64,000 nucleotides of DNA from Viola odorata (lineage: Eukaryota; Streptophyta; Magnoliopsida; Malpighiales; Violaceae), in contig OY829542.1 in assembly GCA_963691705.1 (NCBI GenBank), positions 29,870,579 through 29,934,578 of the forward strand, read 5' to 3'. Positions 1-11,927 of the stretch are shown piece after piece. The first letter of the stretch is position 1; each line of letters opens with the position of its first letter. Below the pieces are notes generated by a model. That model worked only from the letters and a program-made list of their open reading frames with translations. It ran no database searches and was not told the DNA's origin. The position numbers were made by a program, and so were the translations under genes.

Positions 1-1636
1 GAGATAGAGGAAGAAATTGTCAATTTCTATAAGTCTTTATACTCTTCTGACAGACTTATTATGGAAGAAACAGTTCTAGGTGCAATTCCGAGCTTGGTTA
101 CCAATGAAATTAATGAAGCACGAATCAGTGATGTTTCTGAGGAAGAGATAAAAGAGGCAGTTTTTGGGTTGGGTTATCCAGGGTCTTTCTATCAAAAGTA
201 TTGGGAGAAAGTGAAGATAGAGGTGATCGAGACTGTTAAGAATTTCTTTCTTACTGGTTTTCTGTTAAAAGAGCTTAACTCCACCTATCTTTCTCTGATA
301 CCTAAAGTTGGAGGTCCTATCCATATTACGCAGTATCGCCAATTTGCCTCTGTAATTTCCTGTACAAGGTCATTACAAGAATCATCTCGAATAGACTAAG
401 TATCTGGCTCCCTCGTGTAGTTACTTGCAATCAATCAGCTTAAGGAAGATGTATCTAAGATAATATGGTGATTGCTCACGAAGCATTCCACAGATTGAGA
501 TTGAACAGAAAGAGGAAGAAGGAGTTTATGGCGGTGGAGCTAGATATGAAGAACGAGTACGACAGATTAGAATGGTCCTTTCTAGAGGAAGTTCTAAGAA
601 GACTTGGCTTTGCAGAGAGATGGATAAGCTTGATTATGCAATGTGTCAACAGTTTCTTATTGCATCTTGATTAATGGGAAGCCATCTCCATTTTTCCTTC
701 CCTCTAGAGGCCTCAGACAAGGTGATCCCCCGTCTCCCCTCCTCTTCATCCTTGCTTCAGATTATTTATCCAGAATAGAAATGTTAAACTCAGTTGCAAA
801 GCAATAGAAGGGTATAAGATCACTCGTTTCTACCCTCAAATTTCTCACATTCTATATGCAGATGATACCTTGCTTTTTGGTGAAGCTACTACCAAAGAAG
901 TTCCTTCTTTCAAAGAAGTCCTTTATGCATATTGTACACCCGTCAGGCAATTAATTTTGATAAATCAGGGGTTGTCTTTGGGTCCAACATCTGTAGGAGC
1001 AGTAAGAAATAGGTGTGCAGGGTTTTGGGAATTCAAGAAGCTGTGAGTGGAGGTACTTTACCTAGGTCTACCAACCTCTTGGGGAAAAATCCAAGAAACA
1101 TACCTTGTCCTTCCTGCGAGAGAGAATTTGGCTCAAGTTGCAGTCATGGAAAGGAAAATTGTCAACCCAGGGGGGAAGAAAGGAGCTCCTCAAAGCAATC
1201 ATCACTGCTATACCCACGTATACTATGGCATTATTCAAACTTCCAAAAAAATATATGTTAGGATATGAATGCTTTGATGAATAAATTCTTCTGGGGTCGT
1301 AATTCTGAGGAAAAATGAGTCAATTGGCTCAGATGGAATCGTATGGCTTATCCCAAGTTAGAGGGTGGTTTGGGTTTCAAGGAGTTAGGGAATTTTAACA
1401 CTACTTTGCTGGCAAAACAGGGGTGGAGGATTCTCAAATCCCTTCACAGCCTTTGGGTTAGAATTTTGAAAGGGATTTACTTTCCAAGGGCTGATTTCTT
1501 ACGGTATAAGAAGAATGGATGTGCCTCGTGGCTATGACAGAGTTTATTGCAGGGGAGAGAGCTCCTTCAATAAGGTTTGAGATGGAATGTGGGCAATGGG
1601 CAGAGTATTAATATATGGGAGGACCCATGGATCCCT
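1..1636 (+). pseudogene. LINE ORF2 reverse transcriptase, broken
   Basis: Three reading frames must be joined to follow the protein. The first piece (61-399) ends in the RT start motif region (LIPKVGGP). The second (465-674) carries LDMKNEYDRLEWSFLEEV, the RT block with the first catalytic aspartate. A third stretch has [13 protein letters not shown] (about 711-750) and ILYADDTLLFGE (about 849-884), the catalytic core. The post-RT region follows (YLGLPTSWGK near 1053; GGLGFKELGNFN near 1366). It stops at the Copia insertion site and resumes at 3682. Stops and frameshifts rule out function. Confidence 0.88.
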
Positions 1637-2456
1637 TGTTGGAGTCCAGCTCATATTGGCTAAAGGAGATTGATATGGGCCTAGCCCAATTGGGCTCACA
1701 TGTAATTGTTTGTTTTAGTTTGATTAGAAGTCTGATTAGAAAAAAGAAAAGAAAAGATTGGAGTATGACTTGGAGTAGGATTGTGTAACCTAATTAATTA
1801 GGTTGTCCACTAATATAAAAGATGAGTGGTGGCTTAGGTTGTGAGACAAGAGAGACAAGAGAATTAATTAGGGTTGCTGTTGAGCATCCTGAGAGATTGT
1901 GAGAGAGGGTTGTTGTTGAGCATCCTGTGAGAGAGGAGAGAAAATAGATTTTCGCCAAACTCTGTGCAGCTGCGGGAGAATCGTCGCAGTGACTTCGTTC
2001 ACCGTTGGATCGGGTGAAATTTGGACAGCAGGTGCACGACTTCTGGTTCTTCAATCTAAACGGTTGGATCGGTGAGAAGTTGTCCGAGGTAGTAGAAATC
2101 CTGTCCCGATTGGAGTAGTGACAATCTAATTTTGGTTCTCTATTCTCATATCTCTTGTTTTTCTTGGATTGATTGATTGATTGGATTGTTTGATTGGTAC
2201 TATTGGTGATAGTGGTGTATGTCAGAATATTCCTATAGTTGAGATAAGAATTTTGCTTGGTTGTACACATTGATCATCATATAGTGGATTGACTGGCTTG
2301 GTCCCGTGGTTTTTTTATCTTTTGAGGTTTTCCACGTTAAAATCTCTGTGTTCTTTTCTTGATTGCTTTTGATTGGTTTGATAGTTAGGGGTTCTTGGTT
2401 CTTGGAATAAGATTGTTTGCTGCGCAAATTGATTGTCGATTGAAATAACCCCAACA
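1637..2456 (+). repeat. Left LTR of Copia-like mini-element
   Basis: 820-bp long terminal repeat beginning TGTTGG and ending CCAACA. It is nearly identical to the repeat at 2843-3676. It contains a TATA box at 1814-1820. Confidence 0.93.
1814..1820 (+). promoter_or_regulatory. TATA box in Copia-like LTR
   Basis: TATAAAA about 180 bp into the left LTR, conserved in the right LTR at 3020-3026. Its position fits the U3 promoter of a plant Copia element. The transcript start would be about 30 bp downstream (inference). Confidence 0.55.
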
Positions 2457-2458
2457 AC

Positions 2459-2470
2459 TGGTAGCGGAGC
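2459..2470 (+). other. Primer binding site of Copia-like element
   Basis: TGGTAGCGGAGC begins two bases after the left LTR. It resembles the common plant site complementary to initiator tRNA-Met (TGGTATCAGAGC) with three differences. Confidence 0.6.
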
Positions 2471-2830
2471 TTAAGGTTTGAAAGATTGATGATGCTGCAA
2501 CTATTCAGGATGATACTGCTGAATTTTCGGTAGTGCAGAGAAGAGAGGATTTGTGATTGTGATGATGAATCCATGATTGTGATTGATGAAGGGTAAGCAA
2601 AGCAGCAGCTGTAATCATGAAGGGGGAGCTTGCTTCCAACAATGTTTACCGATTGATTGGAACCGCGATTAAGAGTAAAGTACAAGGTACTTACAAAAGA
2701 TTGAATGATGGTGATGGCCAGGTAGAGTTACCTAGGAGAAGAGTTAGCTTTGCGGTGTTGACCGGTGAGAAAACGAACTTGACTTCTACTCAGATTGCAT
2801 GAAGATTGGTGATTCCCCATGATATGAGCT

Positions 2831-2842
2831 GGAGGGGGAGAA
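2831..2842 (+). other. Polypurine tract of Copia-like element
   Basis: GGAGGGGGAGAA lies directly against the right LTR, the position and composition expected for the plus-strand primer. Confidence 0.7.
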
Positions 2843-3676
2843 TGTTGGAGTCCAGCTCATATTGGCTAAAGGAGATTGATGTGGGCCTAGCCCAATTGGG
2901 CTCACATGTAATTGTTTGTTTTAGTTTGATTAGAAGTCTGATTAGAAAAAGAAAAAGAAAAGATTGGAGTATGACTTGGAGTAGGATTGTGTAACCTAAT
3001 TAATTAGGTTGTCCACTAATATAAAAGATGAGTGGTGGCTTAGGTTGTGAGACAAGAGAGACAAGAGAATTAGACAAGAGAATTAATTAGGGTTGCTGTT
3101 GAGCATCCTGAGAGATTGTGAGAGAGGGTTGTTGTTGAGCATCCTGTGAGAGAGAAGAGAGAAAACAGATTTTCGCCAAACTCTGTGCAGTTGCGGGAGA
3201 ATCGTCGCAGCTACTTCGTTCACCGTTGGATCGGGTGAAATTTGAACAGCAGGTGCACGACTTCTGGTTCTTCAATCTGAACGGTTGGATCGGTGAGAAG
3301 TTATCCGAGGTAGTAGAAATCCTGTCCCGATTGGAGCAGTGACAATCTGATTTTGGTTCTCTATTCTCATATCTCTTGTTTTTCTTGGATTGATTGATTG
3401 ATTGGATTGTTTGATTGGTACTATTGATGATAGTGGTGTATGTCAGAATATTCCTATAGTTGAGATAGGAATTTTGCTTGGTTGTACACATTGATCATCA
3501 TATAGTGGATTAATTGGTTTGGTCCCGTGGTTTTTTATCTGTTGAGGTTTTCCACGTTAAAATCTTTGTGTTCTTTTCTTCATTGCTTTTGATTGGTTTG
3601 ATAGTTAGGGGTTATTGGTTCTTGGGATAAGATTGTTTGCTGCGCAAATTGATTGTCGATTGAAATAACCCCAACA
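2843..3676 (+). repeat. Right LTR of Copia-like mini-element
   Basis: 834-bp long terminal repeat, TGTTGG to CCAACA, followed by the TCCCT target duplication. It is longer than the left copy mainly through a short duplication in the GACAAGAGAATT region near 3060-3085. Confidence 0.93.
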
Positions 3677-3681
3677 TCCCT

Positions 3682-5003
3682 AACCTGAATGGCTTCAAGA
3701 TTCTCTTCTCTAGTTCAAAGGTTGAACCTTCAACCTTAGTGGCTTCTTTAATGACAGAGGATGGTAGAAGATGGGATAGGAGAAAACTGATGAATAAGTT
3801 TTCTGGATTGGAGGTTAAAGTGATTGAAGCTATCCAAATTAGGGGAGAAATGGTAGCAGATAAGTTAATTTGGCATTATGACAGATGAGGTATCTTCAAT
3901 ACCAAATCTTGTTACTTTGTTAAATCATCCAGAGATAGCGCGGTTGAGCCTCAATCTTCCTCAACCTCCGGAGTATCCAAAAAGATATGGGCTTACATTT
4001 GGAATATGCCTCCGAAAATCAAAACCTTTGTTTGGAGAGTTCTAAGAAACGCTCTCCCTACGAAGGTTAATTTGTTCAAAAGGAAGATGATTGAATGTCC
4101 TGAGTGTGAGATTTGTTTTTCTAACGATGAGAACACTGAACATGTTTTGTTTGATTGTTACCACTCGAGGAGAACTTGGTTTGGGAGTTCTCTTGGCCTG
4201 AGATCAGATGAAGACAGAGATATCTCCTTCAAGGAATGGTGGTCCAATCTGGTTCTTGACTCTCGTCCCCAAGCCTCTAAAGATGAGCACCTTCTTAGAG
4301 TAAACATCTTTGCTGGAATCTGTGGAAGAGTCTTAACGAGGCTGTGTTTAACAAAATCTGCCCTGCCCATACGGGGACTTTGATGAGATATGAGAAAGAG
4401 ATTTAGGCAAACAATCTTACAAAGTTGATCTTTGATGTTTTTGGCTCTTTTGAGAACTCTATCCACCAACAATATCCTAGACCCAATTCCAACATAGCTT
4501 GGTCTGCCCCCCTGTAGGAGTAATCAAGATCAATTGTGATGTTTCTATACCTGTTGTGGATCCTAATGTGGGGATTGGTATCGTCTGCAGGATCCATGAA
4601 GCTACTCTGGTTGATGGTATGTCCTTGTTGCGCAGATGTTCTTCTATTCTGCAAGCAGAAGCTATTGCGGTGTCCGAATCAGTCAATCTGACTTTTTCCA
4701 GAAAAATGCAACTGCATCACAGTTGAGACTGATTCAAAAACAGTAGCAGGTTGATTTATGGTTGGCTGAAAAGATCCTCCTTGGGAGATCCAAGTTTTAG
4801 TGGAAGCGACGAAAAATAGGATAAGGATGTTGGATAGTGTTTTCGTAGTTCATGTGCCCAGATCAGCTAATTGTGTAGCTGCCTATATTGCTAAGATTTC
4901 TAGACTGAGAACTTATCCTCCTACCTGGTGGAATGATCCACCTGATTTTGTAAATATTTTGTTGTTGAGGGATGTTAATGCCCATCCTGGTTCGTCCAGT
5001 TAA
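3682..5003 (+). pseudogene. LINE ORF2 C-terminus: zf-RVT and RNase H, broken
   Basis: This is the continuation of the LINE after the Copia insertion. The stretch 4006-4383 reads MPPKIKTFVWRVLRNALPTK followed by a cysteine/histidine pattern (CPECEICFSNDENTEHVLF), typical of the zf-RVT domain. The stretch 4499-4726 starts with PPVGVIKINCDVS, the first acidic motif of the plant LINE-type RNase H, and 4800-5003 ends with VPRSANCVAAYIAK, the final RNase H helix. Stop codons separate these pieces. The poly-A tail begins a few bases after the last codon. Confidence 0.85.
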
Positions 5004-5388
5004 TATTATTAAAAAAAAAAAGAATTTTTAAATGAGATTTTGGTGTAAATTTGAGCCCACACCATCCATTTTATATTTGGTTTCCTGCCAATTCAAACCC
5101 AAACTAAAAACGGGAAGAAAAGAACTCAACGGCTCAATATCAATCTCAAAACCACCTGCGTTCGTTCGTAACCGACTCTGCCTCATGTCTCGCTGTCACC
5201 AAAAGAAAAAGTCTCCCCTCCTCCTCCTCCGCTTTATTATAGACAACTCCTTCCCCTTTTCTGTCCACCACCAGCTCGACGTAATTCCTCCACTTTTGTC
5301 CTTGTCATATCACCATTTCTCACATCGATCATCGATCGTCATCCATTGCTTTTGTTCTGAAATCAATATCAGTCTTCAAATTCAAGCA

Positions 5389-5811
5389 ATGGAGAAACCC
5401 ATATTCCAACAAAGGCATGCTTTTGTTGATAATAACACCAAAACCAGAACCAAAACCAGGCTGCAGAAACAGGCCCCGCCATCTCTGAATCTCGCCCATC
5501 TCCTCCCCACCACCACCACCGCCACCGCCATTGATATCAACAACAACAACCCAATCCCTCTTCTAACGCCACTCTTCGCCCCTCCACCGCCATTGCCGCT
5601 GCAACAAGAGGCCATGGACCAAGAATTCTGCTTCCCTGTTCTCGTTAACAAGAACATCAACATGATGATGACGACTACTGCATCCATGGAGGCTGCGGGG
5701 GTGTGGCACCAGTACCAGCATCCATCACCGCTAGGGAATATTGATCATCAGGGCTCTTCCCTCTTTGATCTCTTCCATTCAAAATGTGTGCTTGTCAATC
5801 GTGCGCAGTGA
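5389..5811 (+). CDS. Small uncharacterised plant protein, 140 aa
   Basis: An ATG-to-TGA frame of 140 codons starts MEKPIFQQRHAF. I do not recognise a named domain. The protein is rich in low-complexity runs (a TTTTATA stretch, then an asparagine run, then PLFAPPPPLPL). It has two more conserved-looking patches, EFCFPVLVNKN in the middle and SLFDLFHSKCVLVN at the C-terminus. The frame is open upstream of this ATG as far as 5032, but that part reads like a 5' leader (CT-rich, with a weak TTATTATAGA near 5233-5242), so I chose the ATG at 5389. It is intronless and lies between the LINE tail and TFIIA-L. It could be a real small gene or a chance frame. Confidence 0.42.
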   Translation: MEKPIFQQRHAFVDNNTKTRTKTRLQKQAPPSLNLAHLLPTTTTATAIDINNNNPIPLLTPLFAPPPPLPLQQEAMDQEFCFPVLVNKNINMMMTTTASMEAAGVWHQYQHPSPLGNIDHQGSSLFDLFHSKCVLVNRAQ

Positions 5812-6765
5812 TTGGGTGAGAATATGGATTATTTGGGGATTCACATATATGTAGATATATCACATGTTTTGCAGTTGTGCATATCATCTATATATATTTA
5901 TATTCTTTTATTATTCCACCCTCTTTCTCTTTGGTATTGCATTAATTGATTTCCTTGCAATGATAACTGGCAAACCATTTGGTTTTCTCCTCCTTCCTTT
6001 GGTTTTCCCCGTGTCAGATTCATCATCTATGCAATCATCAATGATACAATTCTTCAATTTTCTTTTTTTCTGATGGGTATATAGTATATACATACATAGC
6101 TAGAACAGAAAAAATCTGGAGCCTCTGGATTTATTGGGGTTTTACATGATCAAAAAGAATATACTCAGGTAACGTTCGAGCCCTCTAAGTAAGGCCTTAA
6201 TCTAGCTTAGCCTAAACTTTCCGGTACAAACTATAGGTATATGCACTTTTATTAAAAATTGTAAAAAGGAACTGTCATACAAGATGGTCTTCTTGGACAA
6301 AAAATTAAAAATAAACAAAAATTAGCAAAACATCCTTGCCTTTTTTTCTTTAGTTATAGGTTTAAAATTTATTGATCGACACATTTTTGCAGAAATTGGG
6401 AGATCACATTATTTGAAAATCCAGGCGTTGTACTAATTGTTTCAACTTTCTAAGTGTAGAGTAAAAATGGAAGTGAAATCCTACAAAAGAAATGGTGAGA
6501 AAATAAATTCAAGGGACTCTGCCACTAAAGCCATCTATTATGAGGCCTCAAAATCTCTTTATGTACAAAAATAAGGCTAAGCTAACCCATCCAATCCAAC
6601 CCAACCCAGTCACATCAAAAGGGGTATTAATATATCAAAATATAAAAAAATAAAAAAATCCGAGTAATTTAAAAAATTACAAAAACACCCAATTGGCACA
6701 TTAGGATTCTCTCTCTCTAAAGAAGGTGCTTTTTCAAGAAATCAGAGACACATCTCAAACAATAA
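5812..6765. other. Intergenic, AT-rich
   Basis: Between the small ORF and the stop codon of TFIIA-L. I see no gene, no terminal repeat and no convincing promoter. The right part would hold the TFIIA-L 3' UTR on the minus strand. Confidence 0.6.
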
Positions 6766-9700
6766 TCAGAAGTCGAATTCTCCTGTTGCCTGGAGAAGAA
6801 AGCAAGCATTTCTCATGAATACCACCACACAGCAATATAAGGAATCAAAAACCAGCAAATGGAAAGGATACCTTGTTAAAGAGAATGTCCTTGTTGTTTA
6901 TATGCATAATACCATCCTTGAGAGTGCACTTCCACCTGCTCTTCGTGCGGGTCACCTATCCACAGGACAATGATCATTCGTAACTCAAAATTACCACGCA
7001 GTACAACTATTGATTGTGCTTATACATACCACTAACCAAGAAATTACCTTGTCAAATTGAGCCAAAACCAAATGCTGTGTATTCAGGTCCTCTCCTTGAT
7101 CAACATCATCCAGATCATCATCATCGTCATCTTCATTCAGTGGTTCATCATCACTGTCATCATCCACAACATCATTTGGAGGGATGATAGCTGGAGTGCT
7201 GGCCTGCAGATCTGGGAGGAGGTGAGAAACAAAACCTAAATAAAAATGCAAGCTTTTTTGCTTCTCTCCAGAAAAAACACTAGAAAATATAACAATCTAT
7301 ATAACCCAATTTAATACATTGAAAGCATACTCCTTGACACAATCCACAAACTTACCCTGAGGTGCTGGTGTGCTCGCAACGTTGTAATCGTCATTACCTC
7401 CTTGATAATTGTATATCTTTGAGAGACAAAAAGCACAATTACAAAACAAAAAGGACAGGATTTGATAACAAATGAAAACATAAATTCTCATACTAAAGTT
7501 CAAACTCCAGATTCATCCATGAAGTTGAACCCCAGGAAGGAGGATTTAAAACAATTACTCCCCACCTTTTTTGCATAAACTGTGGCCTCAACATTTTTAA
7601 TTTGGTCATCCAACAGGATGTTCATTATCTTAGGAAAATAAATAAAGAAAAATAATTCAGCATGACATGTGGATCAGTCATAAAAGTTGCAGTTTCAGAT
7701 TAACTTGAATAGCTAGATGCAGTGCGGTCAATGGACAGCTCCTCCATGTGCAGTTAATTTGTTCATCCAAAAGGATGTTCATAATCTTAGGAAAATAAAT
7801 AAATAATAAACAATTCAGCATGACGTGGATCAGTCATAAAATTTGCAGTTTCAGATTAAGTTGAATAGCTAGATGCAGTGCATGTCGATGGACAGCTACT
7901 CCATGTGCAGATAATATAGAAACCTAGAAATATAGATCTCTGACCACAGATGAATATGGACATTTCAGATGGATAAAACCTAAAAACTAAGGGCAGCACA
8001 CATCCTATTGGTCACCGATTATGGACAGACAGAACGTCAGTGCACTACCACAGAATATATGCATCAAATGATATAGGACCCTGCACTAGCAGGACTATAT
8101 TAGGTATCTGTCTTTAAAAGAAACAGGCAAAGGAAATTAGAGTGATAGAATCATGCTGCGGCTATTCGTGCTAATGAAAACATTCTTACATTGGGAGTTG
8201 AAAGCTCATCATAAGGATCAGGAATGGGCCCATCCACTTGAGGGATCTTAAGAGACAGCCTCGATCCATGTGCAGAGCTTACTCTATTTGCAGAAGTGAG
8301 TGTGTCACATCCCCCAAGAGAACTATCCCCTTGGTTTACCTGAAATATACCGTCACGTAATCCACACAAATGAGTTGGTTTCTCAAATCATGCCTTAGGA
8401 AAACAGAAGAACTTAAGCTATTTTAACACAATACACCTATTGTCTGTCACATTATAGAAAGCGAGAGAAGAATTAGAGATAAAAGTTAAAACTGAAATTG
8501 CCAAGTACTTCCTCTTTGTCCCTCGAAAACCAATCATCTTGCTTGCAAATATGACAAGATCTTAAAATAAATGCACAATCAACTTGCAATGTTTGGATAA
8601 ACAAGAGCATATCAGCATAACAATGATAGTAAAAGGTTGTCATAACCAGAAAGTGCATATCTTAGACATTTTTAATAAACCTTCTCTCATATTGTCACAC
8701 ACAAGCACCAGAATTTCAACACATCACTCATCTAGACTCCACGTGCGACAGTAATGTACAGGTCTAATGTAAAGCTACGGAAATAGTACATTTAGTACAT
8801 TTCCATGTGGAAAAATTAGAAACTATCATCTATAACTATTCTCAAAAGTTACATCTAAAATTTACTAAGCCCATTGCGGTGCATGGTTGTCAAAGTATTA
8901 GTTTTCTACGGAAACCTTAAAAAGAGGAAATCGCATTTGTCATACCAATTCACTGTACCAGTATGATAGTTTGGATGTAATTGACTGCATGGATCAAAGA
9001 AGCACCTCGTTACGCTCAAAACATTTTTAGGACAATTATAGAACAACGCACACAACAAAGGAGAGGAAAACGATAAAAATCTTATTAAAACAACAATTTT
9101 CCATTTGATATTCCAAATCCTTGTACTGGCAAATTTTGTTAAATGAAAGTATTCCTTCAGTTCACTGAAACAAAGAATGGGGAAACATTTTTGGGAAAAA
9201 GAAAAGGGAAAATATCTTCCTTCCACGACCAACTTAACCAACCATAAGCAAAAAAGACAAAACTTGTACCTTGCATTACCAAACAAACCGAGAACAAAAG
9301 GGGTCAAAGCTCACAAACCTCTAGTTATTAATTATCTTTACATATTATAGATACAGTGTGTCATCATTTTATTCTACCTCCTGCTTTTGAAATTACAACA
9401 ATCCAAACTTGCATTCATGTGAATATTCTGTCTGAAAAGGAGAAAATCATCTTAGGTAGCAAATAACTAGTGCTGATAGGTAAAGTTCAAAAAAAATTAT
9501 ACATGAGTTCTGCATTTGTTTTTTTTCTGAATGAATCAGAATTCAAACAATCTCACTCTTTTCCAACAAAAAGCATCAAACTCTCCTCACAATAAGAAAT
9601 TCACCTTAGCTAAAGACAGATGAATACAACCAATTCATTGCACTGCAGTCATATGAAATTAATTTATTCAATTCAATGTGTAACTAGCTATCATAAATCG

Positions 9701-11339
9701 TTGTCACGTTCATCTCACCAGAATAGGCTTTCAATGTCAACTCAACTCACTAACCTCTACTTTAAAGTTAGAGAGGCACAAACACCAGGATACTTGCAAG
9801 ACTCCAGAATGAGTGAGCAAACAAACAGCATGAAAGAAAGAAGTAAAATATATCTTTACTGTTAACAGAAACATGAGATTTGTTTGCATGAATTTAGGGC
9901 AGCATGCACTATTAAATGTATCAGAATGAAAATGCAACTCAACCTGAGAAACATCAGGTATAATATCTCCTGCACCATCTTGCTGGGGTATGAATCCACC
10001 ATTGTTATATTGTGTAGGAAGGTCCTCACGCTTTCGTTTACCAGCAGCTGCCGTGAAGAAATCCTGGAAATTTCTCAAACGTTAAAACCAGTAACCAACT
10101 TCAATGCCATAGAAGAAGAATCCCTGAGCATCTAAAGCTCTTTATCAAGAAGACCCCTCAGCGCAGGAAACTACTAATTACTCGGCAGTTTCAGCAAATA
10201 ATGCATGATCAACAAAAGATACCTGTGTCAGAGGTTGATTGGAGGTTCCCCTGTCCGCTTCATCCCGCCCTTCCACATAAGCTACAAAAAAACAAAATTC
10301 ATTATTGAAGAGCAATTACAGACAAAATAACTTGCTCCAATATACTAAACTTACCAACATTAACATCAACACTAAGAGGGGGCCTCTGGTTTATCCAAGG
10401 AGAAGGAGCTTGCTGGTGGAAGACATTAAGAATTTTCTTTAAGATAATCACTTGAGACAGCCATAAACACAACCATAAAAAGTGCAGCAAAGTTGGCCAC
10501 TAATATACTGGAACACAAGCACACAAAACAATATGCGAACAAAATTTTGAAATTAATCACAAGCAACAAGTGGAAGTGAAAAGTTACTTTGTACCATGTA
10601 TGGGCTAGGCCTCCCAGCTTTTGCTTCACCACTGCCACCAGTATCACTCACAGGGGTAGGATAATCGCTATTACCAGTAGGGATGTTATACATGGAGGAG
10701 TTATCCGCACTTCCACCAGGTAAAGGAGTCTGCACATTTCCTGGTAAAGGTGTGGTTCCAGGTAAAGGCGTCTGCATTGGAGTTTGCAACGGAGTCTGCA
10801 ATACCAAAAGCAGAAAATAACTCACATCCCACCTCCGGAAAAAAAATCAAATCAGCTCACATAGAATGCAACAAGTATCTCAAAATTGTCATCAGCCAGG
10901 ACTCACAGGTGGGAATAGCATCTCAGCAGTAGGAGTCTCGTATTCCTCTGTTCCTTCATACGGTACATTAAGATCATGGACGGGAGTGATACCAGCACCA
11001 GGTATGTTCTTAGCGCCCGATGATCTCTCAGTTGGTCCGCATATAGCACCCGCTTGCATCATCTTCATCTCCCAAATCTAGTCAACAAACCAAAAAATTA
11101 GCTACTTCACAGCTCACAACATCACTCAGATCCAGAAGATACCTCAACCGAAGCAAAACCCTAAAAAATGAAAAAACAAATTATCAAGCAGTGGAAAAGA
11201 AAAAGGGAATTACGCCTTGGAGTTCGTTGAGTACGCTCTCTCCCGGACCACCATTGTTAATGAACTCCTCACGAACCTTATTGACGACATCTTCGATTAC
11301 GTGGATGTAGACGGAGCTAGTCGTCGCCGATGTGGACAT
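6766..11339 (-). CDS. TFIIA-L: Transcription initiation factor IIA large subunit (TFIIA alpha/beta precursor)
   Basis: A complete gene of 11 exons can be joined by GT-AG introns with every junction in frame, giving 405 aa. Exons (- strand): 11339-11214, 11077-10907, 10795-10595, 10412-10355, 10281-10223, 10063-9944, 8339-8190, 7416-7356, 7211-7048, 6955-6872, 6789-6766. TFIIA binds TBP and DNA in the RNA polymerase II preinitiation complex in the nucleus. The N-terminal helical domain (VYIHVIEDVVNKVREEF, NNGGPGESVL) is in exon 1. The linker has LQTPLQTP-type repeats (exon 3) and DGAGDIIPD (exon 6). The acidic stretch NEDDDDDDLDD and the beta-barrel start NTQHLVLAQFDKV are in exon 9. The C-terminus continues in exon 10 (TRTKSRWKC) and ends GEFDF in exon 11. 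Length is slightly above what I recall for the Arabidopsis protein (about 375 aa). No stops or lost splice sites are seen, so it is probably functional. Confidence 0.96.
7597..7910. repeat. 157-bp tandem duplication in TFIIA-L intron 7
   Basis: Two adjacent copies (7597-7753 and 7754-7910), each starting TTAATTTG and ending CCATGTGCAG. They differ at scattered positions and by small indels that cancel in length, so the duplication is not very recent. It lies wholly within intron 7 (8189-7417). Confidence 0.85.
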
Positions 11340-11681
11340 TTTTTAAAGAATTTTTTTTCCGCAGTGCTTTTTAGATTCGACAAATTGGAATAACAAGAGT
11401 AACGACGAGAGAATCAAATTCAGGTTGTAGGGTTTAAATAGTATGCATGAGTGAGCTGGAGATGGAGATGGAGATCGGAGAAGAGGGAGGAACGGACGAG
11501 AGAGGAGAATAAAGCATGGAATATAAATAGGTATGCATCCGATTAAATCGAATGGGTCCACGTGTCAAGATGTGTTGTGGCTTTTCTTTTCACAATTTAT
11601 ATCTATTATTTATTTCTTTATTTCTTTACTTCTTTACGTTTTTATTTTTTTGTTTGAACATTAATTAAATGGTGCAAGACA
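11340..11681 (-). promoter_or_regulatory. TFIIA-L upstream region
   Basis: The 342 bp between the TFIIA-L start codon and the neighbouring inverted-repeat element must hold the 5' UTR and core promoter. On the minus strand a TATTTAAACCC stretch near 11430-11440 and a TATTTATATT stretch near 11518-11528 are the only TATA-like candidates. Choosing between them needs transcript data. Confidence 0.4.
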
Positions 11682-11705
11682 ACTAGGGTACGTTTACTTT
11701 GGAGA
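11682..11705 (+). repeat. Left terminal inverted repeat
   Basis: Matches the reverse complement of 15119-15142 over about 24 bp with one indel and two mismatches. Confidence 0.75.
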
Positions 11706-11771
11706 AATCTCCTTTCCAAAAAATTTCTATTTTTCTGAATTTTGAACTTTTTCATTTCCATCCGAAAACTA

Positions 11772-11896
11772 GAAAACGTATTTACTTCGCATTTTTCTAA
11801 AATTTTCTAAATTTAAAAAACTGGAAAACGTGTTTACTTCGCATTTTTCTAAAATTTTCCAAATTTAAAAAACTGGAAAACGTGTTTACTTCGCAC
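11772..11896 (+). repeat. 52-bp tandem repeat next to left TIR
   Basis: Start word GAAAACGT occurs at 11772, 11824 and 11876, exactly 52 bp apart, giving about 2.4 copies. Each contains TTTACTTCGCA, a word related to the terminal repeat itself. Confidence 0.8.
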
Positions 11897-11927
11897 TAAT
11901 TTCCAATTTTTGAAAAAATGGAAATGT

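Larger units (their letters stand above)
1637..3676 (+). mobile_element. Non-autonomous Copia-like LTR element inserted in the LINE
   Basis: Two direct repeats of 820 and 834 bp flank only 386 bp of internal DNA. The repeats start TGTTGGAG and end CCCCAACA, and the 5-bp target duplication TCCCT (1632-1636 and 3677-3681) shows it is one insertion. A primer-site-like sequence lies just inside the left repeat and a purine tract (GGAGGGGGAG) just before the right one. A 61-codon open stretch (2617-2802) resembles a scrap of the Copia GAG-pre-integrase region. With no protease, integrase or RT it must have moved using enzymes made elsewhere, or it lost its core after insertion. Confidence 0.92.
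1..5020 (+). mobile_element. L1-type LINE remnant, 5'-truncated by window edge
   Basis: A non-LTR retrotransposon lies on the + strand and enters from outside the window. In order it shows a reverse transcriptase (with YADD near 855), a zf-RVT zinc-binding segment (about 3890-4350) and a plant-type RNase H (about 4480-4990), followed by an A-run at about 5010-5020 that fits a LINE poly-A tail. This domain order is that of plant L1-clade ORF2. The endonuclease part and ORF1 would lie upstream of base 1. Frames are broken by many stops and shifts, so it is dead. It is split by the Copia-like element at 1637-3676. Confidence 0.9.

Noticed and set aside
5032..5388. Upstream extension of the 5389 ORF to 259 codons
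   Set aside because: The added part reads like a CT-rich leader with a TATA-like stretch, and the ATG at 5389 gives a protein with a more normal start.
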